Of a DNA stretch of 37,904 nucleotides, positions 26,881-36,589 are shown piece by piece (position 1 is the stretch's first letter; each line of letters starts with the position of its first letter). This stretch comes from Sedimenticola sp. (GTDB taxonomy: Bacteria > Pseudomonadota > Gammaproteobacteria > Chromatiales > Chromatiaceae). The position numbers were made by a program, and so were the translations under genes. The notes beneath the pieces are model-generated. The model saw only the letters and a list, made by a program, of their open reading frames with translations, did no database searches and was not told where the DNA came from. The stretch spans positions 1-37,904 of the forward strand of contig JAUXBK010000002.1 in NCBI GenBank assembly GCA_030619405.1. Direction: 5' to 3'.

Positions 26881-26964
26881 CAGCCGCGGATTGACGCAGA
26901 TTAAACGCAGATGACATGCTGACCACGAGCGAATCCGTGTTTCATCCGCGTCAATCCGCGGCAA
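26881..26964. mobile_element. Inverted-repeat cassette D, essentially arms only
   Basis: cagccgcggattgacgcagattaaacgcagatg ... gaatccgtgtttcatccgcgtcaatccgcggc. Confidence 0.65.
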
Positions 26965-27063
26965 CGAATGGTTTCTCCAGCAGAGGATGCCTGCCGCTTT
27001 CACACGAACGCCGGAACGATAGAGCCTTTTCAAACACCACCGGAAAAGCCGGTTCTTCTTACC

Positions 27064-29910
27064 TCAGTTTCCGCTATCCGGCTCTCCCGAATGTTGCAGA
27101 ATCGCCTGCCGGACCCGATCTCTGAGTTTCACCACCTCCGACCACTCCGCGGAAGGGGCCGTTACCGGGCCGGCTACCGAGATGCGCACCTTGCCCCGCC
27201 GGGGCATCCAGGATTCCGACCGCAACAGGCTGCGGGTCCCCTGCAGCGCCACCGGCACCACCGGCACACCAGCTTCGGCAGCCACCATGAACGCCCCCAT
27301 GCGAAACGGCAGCAGCCCCGGCATCCGAGCGAAAGTCCCCTCTGGAAAGAACAGCAGGTTGTCACCCTGCTGAACCCGGTCCGTGATGCGACGGCTGTCC
27401 GCCAGCCCTCGCCGGGCATCGAAACGCTCGACAAACTCACAGCCGATACGGCTGAGAAAGAGACGGGGAATGAACTGCTCTTTCAATTCCATCTTGGCGA
27501 CGAACACGAACCGGACCGGTAGCACCGCAACCAGCAGGATGCCGTCCAGGTAGCTGGCATGGTTGGCGGCCAAAACGAAGGGGCGGTCACGGATAAGCTG
27601 CTCGAGCCCATCGGTCTCGAGCCTTATCCCCAGGAGACGGGTCAGCAGGCGGGCGCCGCCCCGCATGACGCTCCAGCGGGCCTTCATCCAGGGCAACAGA
27701 ACCACCAGCGACCAGACTGGAACGGCAAACAGGAGAAACAGGCTCCAGGCATAGCCAGCGTAGGCCAGTTCCGTTGCCGTTGTCGATGCTCGGCGCAACT
27801 GGGGCAGCAGGCCGGTGAAGGCCAGCCTGAGGAACTGTAACCAGACCTGACGCCGCCCGTGGCGTGCCATGCCCTGCGCGTAGATCTCCCGGCTGGCGGC
27901 ACGACGAATCTTGCCACTGGATGTCTTCGGCACCGTCCGTGGTGGTGCCAGCACCAGATCGTCCAGAGGCATACCCAGCAGATCAGTCACCACCGCCTCT
28001 ATCTGTTCCCGCAGTTGCTGCAGGAGTGCCGGATCCTGCTCCCGGGTCTCTGCCAGCAGCACGATGCGCTCGGTTCCGGTGGCCGGGTCCCGGCTCCCGA
28101 ACAACGCCACACACCCCTTGCGTACCCCGGGCACCTCCCCCACCACCTGTTCCACCTCCTCGGGATAGATGTTCCGGCCGGCCTTGATGATGATATCCTT
28201 GGCCCGCCCGGTGAGGTAGAGGTCACCACCCGCTGTATAGGCCAGATCGCCGGTGTCGAGCCACGCTCCCTGCAGCAGCTTCCGGGTCGCCTCCGGATTG
28301 TGGAGATACCCCCGGGTAGCGGATGGTCCACGGAACTGGAGATGTCCCTCCCGCCGCTCCGGCAACTCCCGGCCACCGGTATCGACGATGCGCAGCTGAT
28401 GTCCCCCCAGGGGGCGGCCGCAAGCCACGAACTCCAGCGCGTTCTCTTCATCCTCCCCGGCCGGTACCGCCCGCCCGGTGCGGGTCAGGGCATCGCGGCG
28501 AACCCGGTCTATCAATGGTCCCCTGCCCAAGGGCGGAAACGTCAGCCCGACCGAGTTCTCCGCCAGCCCGTAGACCGGGGTCATTGCCTCCGGCCGGAAC
28601 CCGCAGGCAGAGAAGCGTTTGGCAAAACGGCGGATGGTCTGGGGGCTCACCGCTTCTGCACCGTTGAAGGCAAGGCGCCAGCTGCTCAGATCGAGTCCCT
28701 CGATCGCCGCATCGGGGATCCTGCTGATACAGAGTTCGTAGCCGAAATTGGGGGAGGCGGAGAGGGTGCCGCGAAAGCGATGCATCGCCCACAGCCAGCG
28801 CTGGGGCCGGGCCAGAAAGGTCAATGGCGACATGATCACCAACGGGCAGGCAAAATAGAGGCTGCCGAACCAGGCACCGATCAACCCCATGTCGTGATAG
28901 AGGGGCAGCCAGCTGATGAAGCGGTCACTGGAGTCGACCTCGAGCGCCGCACCCATCGCCCGCACATTGGCCAGCAGATTGGCGTGGCTCAACTGGACCC
29001 CCTTCGGGTTACCCGTACTGCCGGAGGTATACTGCAGAAATGCCAGGTCGCCGCCCCTGGACGGATGCCGCCGCAAGGTGGCAGCGGGTTCCGACCGCCG
29101 GTCCACACATAGAATATGCCGCACCCCCTCCAGCTGGGCCAAGAGCAGCTGGGCCACCGGCCGCGCCTCCGGCACCGTAATCAGGATACCAGCCCCGGCA
29201 TTGGCCAGGATACGGGCGTGGCGCCGCAGGTGGTCCTCGATCTGTGACAACCGCGCCGGCGGATAGATGGGTACCGGCACACCACCTGCCAGCAATACTC
29301 CGAAGAAGCTGTAGAAGTAATCGGCCCCGGTAGGGAGCATCAGAGCCACGGTCCCGCCGGGCTGAAGATCGTGTTCCTGCAGCCAGATCGCCACCTCCCC
29401 TGCCCGCTGCAGCAGCGCCTGGTAAGTGATCACCTCAGGGGCTTCGTGTTCCCGGTAGAGATAGATGTGGGGACGATCCGGGTGAGCCTCCACGTGCCAT
29501 TCCAGCACCTCGGGCAGGGTTACCGCCCGATCCGGAACTGCCTCCACCTGTTCGAGGATAGGGGCTTCGATCTCCTGACCGGACACCGAGTCGAGTGACC
29601 ACTCCCCTTCGGATTCGAGCAGCGCATTCAGCAACTCCCTGGGGGACTCCGCTGACGCCAGCAGCGATTCTGGCAGCGAGACACCAAATATCTGCTCCAG
29701 GCGGACCAGCAGCTCCATGCGCCCCAGGCTGTCGAACCCCAGATCCCGGTCGAACACCGAGTCCAGCGTGACCACCCGTTGAGCCCGGCGGCCGGGATGG
29801 GTCTCTTCCACCAGTTCAGAGATCACCCCCAGCAGCTGGCCGGCAATGTGCCTCTCTCGCTCTTTCGCACTTTGCCGAGACACTCGGGGATACCTCGTCC
29901 TCTTCTCCAC
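27064..29910 (-). CDS. Fusion: acyl carrier domain + FAAL/acyl-AMP ligase + PlsC acyltransferase
   Basis: DLGFDSLGRMELLVRLEQIFG (ACP); LQYTSGSTGNPKGVQLSH (AMP-binding); NHASYLDGILL and FFPEGTF (PlsC). Confidence 0.87.
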   Translation of the reverse strand: MEKRTRYPRVSRQSAKERERHIAGQLLGVISELVEETHPGRRAQRVVTLDSVFDRDLGFDSLGRMELLVRLEQIFGVSLPESLLASAESPRELLNALLESEGEWSLDSVSGQEIEAPILEQVEAVPDRAVTLPEVLEWHVEAHPDRPHIYLYREHEAPEVITYQALLQRAGEVAIWLQEHDLQPGGTVALMLPTGADYFYSFFGVLLAGGVPVPIYPPARLSQIEDHLRRHARILANAGAGILITVPEARPVAQLLLAQLEGVRHILCVDRRSEPAATLRRHPSRGGDLAFLQYTSGSTGNPKGVQLSHANLLANVRAMGAALEVDSSDRFISWLPLYHDMGLIGAWFGSLYFACPLVIMSPLTFLARPQRWLWAMHRFRGTLSASPNFGYELCISRIPDAAIEGLDLSSWRLAFNGAEAVSPQTIRRFAKRFSACGFRPEAMTPVYGLAENSVGLTFPPLGRGPLIDRVRRDALTRTGRAVPAGEDEENALEFVACGRPLGGHQLRIVDTGGRELPERREGHLQFRGPSATRGYLHNPEATRKLLQGAWLDTGDLAYTAGGDLYLTGRAKDIIIKAGRNIYPEEVEQVVGEVPGVRKGCVALFGSRDPATGTERIVLLAETREQDPALLQQLREQIEAVVTDLLGMPLDDLVLAPPRTVPKTSSGKIRRAASREIYAQGMARHGRRQVWLQFLRLAFTGLLPQLRRASTTATELAYAGYAWSLFLLFAVPVWSLVVLLPWMKARWSVMRGGARLLTRLLGIRLETDGLEQLIRDRPFVLAANHASYLDGILLVAVLPVRFVFVAKMELKEQFIPRLFLSRIGCEFVERFDARRGLADSRRITDRVQQGDNLLFFPEGTFARMPGLLPFRMGAFMVAAEAGVPVVPVALQGTRSLLRSESWMPRRGKVRISVAGPVTAPSAEWSEVVKLRDRVRQAILQHSGEPDSGN

Positions 29911-30125
29911 CGGAAATAACCCTTTTCATCTAGCTGCGTTGCAACATCTTGAATATGGGATCCTGGTTTCCGAGCAGCCCCATGAACAGCTCTCCCAATT
30001 CATGATGTAGATGCCTGCTTCAGGAACATCTCTGGTTGTGAGGTCCGCCAGGTGGACGGAGGGAAGGAATCGCTTCAAACCAGGTAGGAAATCTAGTTCC
30101 CGCAGGGTCGCAAGTCAAGCATATC

Positions 30126-30289
30126 ACCTAGATCCTGCAAGTAGTCGTGCATACAGAGTGCAAGCTATTGTTTCGTAGAGCGAATGAAAAATCGAGTGGA
30201 ATCCTTATTGTGATTTCCGAGATTTTTCATATCGCTATACGGAACAAGAGGTTGTGCTATGTGTGTGTGAATACTTGCAGGATCTAGGT
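30126..30289. mobile_element. Hairpin repeat copy F2, 164 bp
   Basis: acctagatcctgcaagta...tacttgcaggatctaggt; internal palindromic arms gaatgaaaaatc/gatttttcat. Confidence 0.8.
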
Positions 30290-30296
30290 ATCAGTG

Positions 30297-31067
30297 TTAG
30301 GAGTCGTCACCGATGCGATTCAGCACCAGCGATGCCGCCAGTAGCCCGAAGCTGGCGGTGACCGTCGTCACCGATCCGAAGCCGCCGCAGTTGAGACCCG
30401 TACCGCCCGGGGCCGGTTTACCCTGGCAGACGCCACCGTCGGCCACCGGGTAGCGGGACTGTTCGCCGGAATAGACGCAGGGGACCTCGAACAGTTGCTT
30501 CGGGTTGCGGGGAAAACCGTACTCCTTGCGCAGCAGCTTGCGGGTGTGGGAGAGCAGCGGATCATGCTCTGTGCGACTCAGATCCGCCACCCGTATCCGG
30601 GTTGGGTCGACCCGCCCGCCGGCCCCTCCCACCGTGACCAGCCGCTGTTTGCGGCGCCGGCAGTGGGCGATCAGCGCCGCCTTGGCACGAAAGGTGTCGA
30701 TGCAGTCCACTACCTGCTCGAACTCCCCGTGGATCAGTCGCTCCAGGTTCCCCTGCTCCACGAACTCCTCCACCGGCTCCACCCGGCAGGCCGGGTTGAT
30801 GGCCAGGATGCGCTCCGCCATGGCCACCACCTTGGGGCGGCCCAGCTGCCCCTCCAGTGCATGGATCTGGCGGTTGACGTTGGACTCCGCCAAGTGATCC
30901 AAGTCGATCAGGGTCAGCCGCCCGACTGCACTGCGGGCCAGCGCCTCCGCCACCCAGGAGCCGACCCCCCCGACCCCCACCACGCAAACGTGGGCCACCT
31001 TCAAACGCTCCAGGCCCTGCGTCCCGTAGAGCCGGGCGATACCGCCAAAGCGGCGCCCGTGGTCCAT
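30297..31067 (-). CDS. tcdA: tRNA threonylcarbamoyladenosine dehydratase (TcdA/CsdL)
   Basis: [52 protein letters not shown]; start MDHGRR preferred. Confidence 0.88.
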   Translation of the reverse strand: MDHGRRFGGIARLYGTQGLERLKVAHVCVVGVGGVGSWVAEALARSAVGRLTLIDLDHLAESNVNRQIHALEGQLGRPKVVAMAERILAINPACRVEPVEEFVEQGNLERLIHGEFEQVVDCIDTFRAKAALIAHCRRRKQRLVTVGGAGGRVDPTRIRVADLSRTEHDPLLSHTRKLLRKEYGFPRNPKQLFEVPCVYSGEQSRYPVADGGVCQGKPAPGGTGLNCGGFGSVTTVTASFGLLAASLVLNRIGDDS

Positions 31068-31170
31068 CTCGTCGATCTCTGACACTTCTACTCCTCTGCT
31101 CGATGGTTTCCGTGTATATTGCTCTTCATGGCTCTTTAGGAACACTGGCAAACCCGGTAAAGGAACCATT

Positions 31171-32019
31171 ATGAAACGAGTCGGTGCCCACGTCAGCGCC
31201 AGCGGCGGGGTGGAGAACGCCCCCCTCAACGCGGAGAAGATCGGTGCCCGGGCCTTCGCCTTGTTCACCAAGAACCAGCGGCAGTGGCGGGCAAAGCCCC
31301 TTAGCCAGGGGTGCATCACCGGCTTCAAGGCGAACCTGAAAAAGGTGGGCATCGCCCCCGAGCACGTACTGCCCCACGACAGCTACCTGATCAACCTGGG
31401 GCACCCAGACCCCGTGGCGCTGCAGAAATCACGGGGCGCCTTCCTGGACGAGATGCAACGCTGCGAGCAGCTGGGTTTGCAGATGCTCAACTTTCATCCG
31501 GGCAGCCACCTGAAAAAGATCTCAGAGACGGAGAGCCTGGCCATCGTCGCCGACTCCATCAACCAGACCCTGGATCGGACCAACGGGGTGGCCGCCGTGA
31601 TCGAGAACACCGCCGGCCAGGGCACCAACCTGGGCTACCGCTTCGAGCACCTGAGGGCCATCATCGACCAGGTGGAAGAGAAGTCGCGGGTCGGCGTCTG
31701 CCTCGATACCTGTCACACTTTCACCGCCGGTTACGACCTGCGCACCGAAGCGACCTGCGACACCACCTTTCAAGCGTTCGACGACGTCGTAGGGTTCGAG
31801 TACCTGCGCGGGATGCACCTCAACGACTCCAAGCCGGACCTGGGCTCCCGGGTGGATCGCCACGAGAGCCTCGGCAAGGGCAAACTGGGGTGGACCGTGT
31901 TCCGCTACATCATGAACGACGATCGCTTCGAAGAGATTCCCCTGATCCTGGAGACGGTTGACGACACCCTCTGGGCGGAGGAGATACGCCAGCTCTACGC
32001 CCTGGTCGAAACCGGCTGA
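31171..32019 (+). CDS. nfo: Endonuclease IV
   Basis: [65 protein letters not shown]. Confidence 0.95.
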   Translation: MKRVGAHVSASGGVENAPLNAEKIGARAFALFTKNQRQWRAKPLSQGCITGFKANLKKVGIAPEHVLPHDSYLINLGHPDPVALQKSRGAFLDEMQRCEQLGLQMLNFHPGSHLKKISETESLAIVADSINQTLDRTNGVAAVIENTAGQGTNLGYRFEHLRAIIDQVEEKSRVGVCLDTCHTFTAGYDLRTEATCDTTFQAFDDVVGFEYLRGMHLNDSKPDLGSRVDRHESLGKGKLGWTVFRYIMNDDRFEEIPLILETVDDTLWAEEIRQLYALVETG

Positions 32020-32027
32020 ACCGTGCC

Positions 32028-32510
32028 ATGGACTCCACCCCCATGGAACCCCCCGACGAAAGCCACGGCTTCCATACCGCCCATGCCCGGTTCCTGATCG
32101 ACAGTTACCACCATTGGACCGGCCTGGAACTGATCACCACCGCTGCCGGTCCGGTGGAGACAGCGCGTCGTCTTTACCTGGCGCCGTTTGCCCTGGTCTC
32201 ACACGGCACAGGCTTAGATCCCCCGTTCAACTATGGGAACGAGACTGCGCTGAGGCTGTTCGAGATGTCCTGGGACCGGTTCACACGTACCCCCTCCCGG
32301 CAGTCCGCCGAGCTATCCGACCAGAGACTGCGGGCCGAGCTGATGACCCGGGTCATCCGCGACGGATTCATGCAGGGCTACAGCGGTATCCGGGTCTCCT
32401 CCAGTGGACGCAGGTTCCGCATCGACGATGCTGTAATCTGGAATCTCCTGGATGAAACCGGGAGCTACTGTGGTCAGGCGGCATACCTCAGCCACTGGCA
32501 ATTCCTGTAA
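32028..32510 (+). CDS. MEKHLA (PAS-related) domain protein
   Basis: LAPFALVSHGTGLDPPFNYGNETALRLFEMSWDRFTRTPSRQSAE; GYSGIRVSSSGRRFRIDDAVIWNLLDETG. Confidence 0.85.
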   Translation: MDSTPMEPPDESHGFHTAHARFLIDSYHHWTGLELITTAAGPVETARRLYLAPFALVSHGTGLDPPFNYGNETALRLFEMSWDRFTRTPSRQSAELSDQRLRAELMTRVIRDGFMQGYSGIRVSSSGRRFRIDDAVIWNLLDETGSYCGQAAYLSHWQFL

Positions 32511-32623
32511 CCGGGGTTGGCTGCGTTGCTACTCCGGAAATAATGGTTGAACTTTTCCCTGTAACAGCTATACTCCCGCGCTGCTGAACCAGATGGCTCT
32601 CCAAAGCCTCTGCGTCTTACTGC

Positions 32624-32700
32624 GGAGCGGTAGTTCAGTTGGTTAGAATACCGGCCTGTCACGCCGGGGGTCGCGGGTTCGAGTCCCGTCCGCTCCGCCA
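32624..32700 (+). tRNA. tRNA-Asp (anticodon GTC)
   Basis: ggagcggtagttcagttggttagaataccggcctgtcacgccgggggtcgcgggttcgagtcccgtccgctccgcca; acceptor stem pairs, CCA encoded. Confidence 0.95.
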
Positions 32701-32724
32701 TCTCCCCCCCTTTCTAGGAGCCTG

Positions 32725-33603
32725 TTACCGGCCGATCCCCTTGCGCACGTAGACATCGTAGCGGGTATTCGGGCTTTCGATTGACATGGTTGGGGAAGCG
32801 TCCCCCAGGTACCCGGCCTGCGTCGGGCGCTTCACCACCACCCGATAGCCGGCACGGCCCCGGGCCGCCTGCAGCAGCGCTTCGCTGTCCGGGTCGTCGC
32901 CCACCAGCGCTCGGAACAGGCTCATCTCCTTCTTCACCCGGGCCGATTTCCTGCGGTGCGGGTACATAGGGTCGAGATAGACCACATCCGGCGCATCCCG
33001 TTCCGACAACCGTTCCAGATAACGGATGGCATCCGCGTGGCGCACGATCATACGCTGCGCAATCGCCCGGAGTTCCGGATCCTCCGCCGCCCGCGCCCGC
33101 CGCACCCCGTCCTCCAGCAGCGCCCAGATTACCGGAGAGCGCTCCAGCAGGGTCAGCTCACACCCCAGGGCGGCCAGCACGAAACCATCTCTGCCCATTC
33201 CCGCCGTCGCATCCAGCACCCGGGGACGCCAGCCCCGTTTCAAACCCGCTGCCCGGGCCAGCGGCTGACTCACCCCGCCCCCGAAACGGCGCCGGTGGGC
33301 GGCACGGCCGGCAGTGAAATCCACGTAGACCGACCCGGTGGCACCCGGACCCTGCGGCCGCAACTCCAGCCGTTCGCGGGTGACCAGCAGCAGCAAACCA
33401 CAGCTGCAGTCTGCTGCCGGGACAAGCGGCAGTTTCAGAATCTCCGCGAGATGCGAGGCCATCCCGGATTCTCGTTCAGACTCGGCGGCAACGATGGTAC
33501 CACCCCCGTTTCCTGCCGGAAAAAGAGTCTGCGTGTCCATGTTTTCGACTGCAGTCATACGGTGCCCGCGCGCTCCACCGTTACGCCTGGCTGGCGCTGC
33601 CAT
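32725..33603 (-). CDS. rsmJ: 16S rRNA (guanine1516-N2)-methyltransferase RsmJ
   Basis: YVDFTAGRAAHRRRFGGG; VLDATAGMGRDGFVLAALGCELTLLER; DVVYLDPMYPHRRKSARVKKEMS. Confidence 0.85.
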   Translation of the reverse strand: MAAPARRNGGARGHRMTAVENMDTQTLFPAGNGGGTIVAAESERESGMASHLAEILKLPLVPAADCSCGLLLLVTRERLELRPQGPGATGSVYVDFTAGRAAHRRRFGGGVSQPLARAAGLKRGWRPRVLDATAGMGRDGFVLAALGCELTLLERSPVIWALLEDGVRRARAAEDPELRAIAQRMIVRHADAIRYLERLSERDAPDVVYLDPMYPHRRKSARVKKEMSLFRALVGDDPDSEALLQAARGRAGYRVVVKRPTQAGYLGDASPTMSIESPNTRYDVYVRKGIGR

Positions 33604-33807
33604 TTGAGTTTCTTCTCGTCGTAGACCGGAAAGGAGGGTATTTTAGGCTACGGTATACCGAATTCTCAAGTAAGCGGCATCCTTGGTGCCTATGGTAGGA
33701 ACATGGGGCGCAATCCAATCCGGTTTCAGAAACAAGGGATCGACCACATGAAGGCGATCCTCATACATCATGTTACACTACATTATATTTTATGATGGAG
33801 TTACTCT

Positions 33808-34038
33808 ATGCATCGTACACAGATCCAACTCGAAGAGCGTCAGTACCGCTACCTTTCCATCCGGTCCGGCAAGACCGGCAAGAGCCTCAGTGCGCAGATT
33901 CGTGAAATGATAGAAGAGCAAATGCTGGCCCGGCCCGATCCGGACGATCCACTGTGGGACATCGTTGGGATGTCGGAAGGCGACGATGCGCCCGTAGCCC
34001 GGGAGCATGATCAATACTTGTACGGAGAGCCCCGGTGA
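33808..34038 (+). CDS. Ribbon-helix-helix antitoxin (VapB-like)
   Basis: MHRTQIQLEERQYRYLSIRSGKTGKSLSAQIREMIEE; overlaps PIN gene start. Confidence 0.72.
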   Translation: MHRTQIQLEERQYRYLSIRSGKTGKSLSAQIREMIEEQMLARPDPDDPLWDIVGMSEGDDAPVAREHDQYLYGEPR

Positions 34039-34436
34039 AACGAGTCTTCATCGATACCAGCGGCTGGTTCGCCGCGGCATCCCGGAGAGACTATGATCAT
34101 CCGGCGGTCAAGCAATACCTGAAAGAGAGCACACCACCACTGCTGACGACCGACTATGTGGCCGACGAATCGGCGACCCTGTTTCTTTCGCGTCTTGGAC
34201 ATGCTGCCGCGGTACGCTTTCTGGACTCCCTCCAGGCCAGTCCCCGTATTGAATTGATCTATTTGAAGCAGCAATCCATCGAGGCGGCAATGCGGCTGTT
34301 CCGTGAACGTCCGGACAAGGGCTGGAGCCTCACGGACTGCACATCGTTCGTTATCATGAAAGAGCTGGGGCTGGATACCGCATTGGCTTTGGATGACCAC
34401 TTCCGTCAAGCGGGGTTTATCACCGTACCGACGTAA
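34035..34436 (+). CDS. PIN domain toxin (VapC-like)
   Basis: VFIDTSGWFAAASRRDYDH; TTDYVADESATLFLSR; SLTDCTSFVIMKELGLDTALALDDHFRQAGF; GTG start. Confidence 0.87.
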   Translation: MKRVFIDTSGWFAAASRRDYDHPAVKQYLKESTPPLLTTDYVADESATLFLSRLGHAAAVRFLDSLQASPRIELIYLKQQSIEAAMRLFRERPDKGWSLTDCTSFVIMKELGLDTALALDDHFRQAGFITVPT

Positions 34437-34564
34437 CCGCCCCCGACAAGGTCGGCACCTGCGACGTTGATTTCCACCCTTAGGTCCGTTACCGCTACGT
34501 CCCTGTAGCACTACTCGAGAAGATTCCAACCATATCAATTAAGATCTGACTGTGGAGAGATGCT

Positions 34565-36319
34565 ATGAGCGACAATAACAATCAACCGGGAAAGATTCGG
34601 CGTATAGCCCGCGGAATAGCGCCGGGGCTTGGGACCTTTGCACGCTATGACCGAGCCTGGTTGCGCCCTGACCTGGGCGCAGGCCTGTCCGTGGCGGCCA
34701 TTGCACTGCCTGTCGGTATAGCCTATTCAGACCTCGCGGGCGTTCCTGCCGTAATCGGCATGTACTCAGCCATCTTCCCGTTGCTGGCTTATGCGCTGTT
34801 TGGATCCTCACGCCAGTTGATGACTGGTCCCGACGCCGCGACCTGTATTATGGTGGCGGCAGCTCTCGGGCCACTGGCTGGTGGTGATCCCGACCGGTAT
34901 CTGGCCCTGATGGTGGTTCTGACCCTGATGACGGGTGTTATGTACATCATGGCCGGTTTTATGCGGCTGGGAATTATCGCCGACTTTCTGTCCCGGCCGA
35001 TTCTTACCGGCTATCTGAATGGCGTCGCCCTCATCATCATGGCCGGTCAGCTGCAGAAGCTGTTCGGCTATCGTGGTGAGGCGGCTGAGTTTTTCCCCAA
35101 GCTGGCTGAATTTGTCGACAAGTTCGATCAAACCCATCTACCGACTCTGATTCTCGGCCTCGGTCTGCTCGCAGGCCTGGTTGTTCTTCGTCGCACGGTA
35201 CCAAAATTGCCTGTCGCCCTTGTTGTCGTGATCGCCGGGATTGCCGCGGTGATGGTGTTGGGTCTCGATCAGGGTGGCGTCGCAATACTCGGTAGCGTGC
35301 CCGCGGGGCTGCCTTCAATGAATTTCAAGCTGTTTGATCTGTCTACGTTCAGCATGCTGATTGCCGATGCGGCCGGCATTGTTCTGGTCAGCTTTACCAG
35401 CGGTGTACTGACCGCCAAAAGCTTTGCACGGCGTAATCGCTATGAGATCGACGCTAATCAAGAGCTGTTTGCCTTCGGGGCCTGCAATCTTGCCTCGGGG
35501 CTGGCGCAGGGCTTTCCTGTGACCGGAGCGGATTCCCGCACCGCGGTCAACGACGCCATGGGTGGAAAGACCCAATTGGTGGGTCTTGTGGCGGCTGGCT
35601 CGATGTTGCTGGTATTGTTCTTTCTGACCGGCCCACTTGCGTATATACCCACCGCGGCACTGGCCGCGGTGATTATGGTGTCCGCTTTCGGCCTGTTCGA
35701 CTTTTCGGAGTTGCGTAACCTTTATAAAATCAGCCGCCGTGAGTTCCTGCTCTCGGCTGGAACAACACTGGGTGTGCTGATAGTCGGTGTGCTGCCCGGG
35801 GTATTGCTTGCCGTCGTCTTGTCCCTTCTATGGCTGCTGTTTGTGGTGTCCCGGCCCCATGACGCCATACTGGGGCGAATGAAGGGCATGAAAGGGTTTC
35901 ATAACGTCGCGGACTTACCCGAAGCTACCACCATACCGGGGCTTATCCTGTATCGGTTCGATGCGAACCTGGTGTTTTTCAATGCTGATTTCTTCAAGGA
36001 GCGCGTGCGTACAGTAATCGCCGCCGCGGATACACCGGTGGAGTGGATCGTAGTAGACGCGAGTTCTATCAATGTCATGGATGCCACCGCGATTCAGAAG
36101 ATCGATGAACTTCGTGAAGAGCTGACAGACCAGGGAATCGTGTTCGGCTCTGCCCGTGTGAAACCGAGTCTGGAGAGGTATTTCGAAGCTGACTGGGTGA
36201 GCAAGCGTCGCGAGCACCACGGGAGGTATGTCTTCCACACCCTCAAAGCCGCCGTGCGTGCCTTTAACAACCGGACAGGGCAGGGGCCGGGCCGGCAGCT
36301 GGAATCTTCGCAGGATTGA
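34565..36319 (+). CDS. SulP family anion (sulfate/bicarbonate) transporter with STAS domain
   Basis: LGAGLSVAAIALPVGIAYSDLAGVPAVIGMYSAIFP; STAS region VEWIVVDASSINVMDATAIQKIDEL. Confidence 0.92.
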   Translation: MSDNNNQPGKIRRIARGIAPGLGTFARYDRAWLRPDLGAGLSVAAIALPVGIAYSDLAGVPAVIGMYSAIFPLLAYALFGSSRQLMTGPDAATCIMVAAALGPLAGGDPDRYLALMVVLTLMTGVMYIMAGFMRLGIIADFLSRPILTGYLNGVALIIMAGQLQKLFGYRGEAAEFFPKLAEFVDKFDQTHLPTLILGLGLLAGLVVLRRTVPKLPVALVVVIAGIAAVMVLGLDQGGVAILGSVPAGLPSMNFKLFDLSTFSMLIADAAGIVLVSFTSGVLTAKSFARRNRYEIDANQELFAFGACNLASGLAQGFPVTGADSRTAVNDAMGGKTQLVGLVAAGSMLLVLFFLTGPLAYIPTAALAAVIMVSAFGLFDFSELRNLYKISRREFLLSAGTTLGVLIVGVLPGVLLAVVLSLLWLLFVVSRPHDAILGRMKGMKGFHNVADLPEATTIPGLILYRFDANLVFFNADFFKERVRTVIAAADTPVEWIVVDASSINVMDATAIQKIDELREELTDQGIVFGSARVKPSLERYFEADWVSKRREHHGRYVFHTLKAAVRAFNNRTGQGPGRQLESSQD

Positions 36320-36339
36320 GATGTTACGCTCCCGCGTGG

Positions 36340-36580
36340 GAATATATCCGCAGACGCTGTGCGTTGATGAATATGCTGTCCATGATACGAGGGGATTACT
36401 GAGCGCTCACCCAGCAGATCCCCGTACTGTTCCGCCAATTCGTTCAGGTTCGCCAGTATCCGGCTCCAGCGCCGGCGGGCTGATCCGATCACCTCACCGG
36501 CCGCCGCCTGCTTGGCGGCCAGGATGGCGCTGTTCTGGCCTATTGAATACGGGGCCAGGAAGTCTGAGGCTACAAAACAC
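36340..36580 (-). pseudogene. Coding-like remnant of unknown family
   Basis: Minus-strand LAPYSIGQNSAILAAKQAAAGEVIGSARRRWSRILANLNELAEQYGDLLGER; no convincing start/stop context. Confidence 0.25.
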
Positions 36581-36589
36581 GCTATCTAT

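Noticed and set aside
29911-30125. Short coding-like stretch between the FAAL fusion and hairpin F2
   Set aside because: No recognisable protein motif and no persuasive start/stop; not supportable by eye.
31068-31352. N-terminal extension of tcdA in the ORF track
   Set aside because: Extension is antisense to the nfo start and lacks TcdA similarity; start at MDHGRRFGG is typical.
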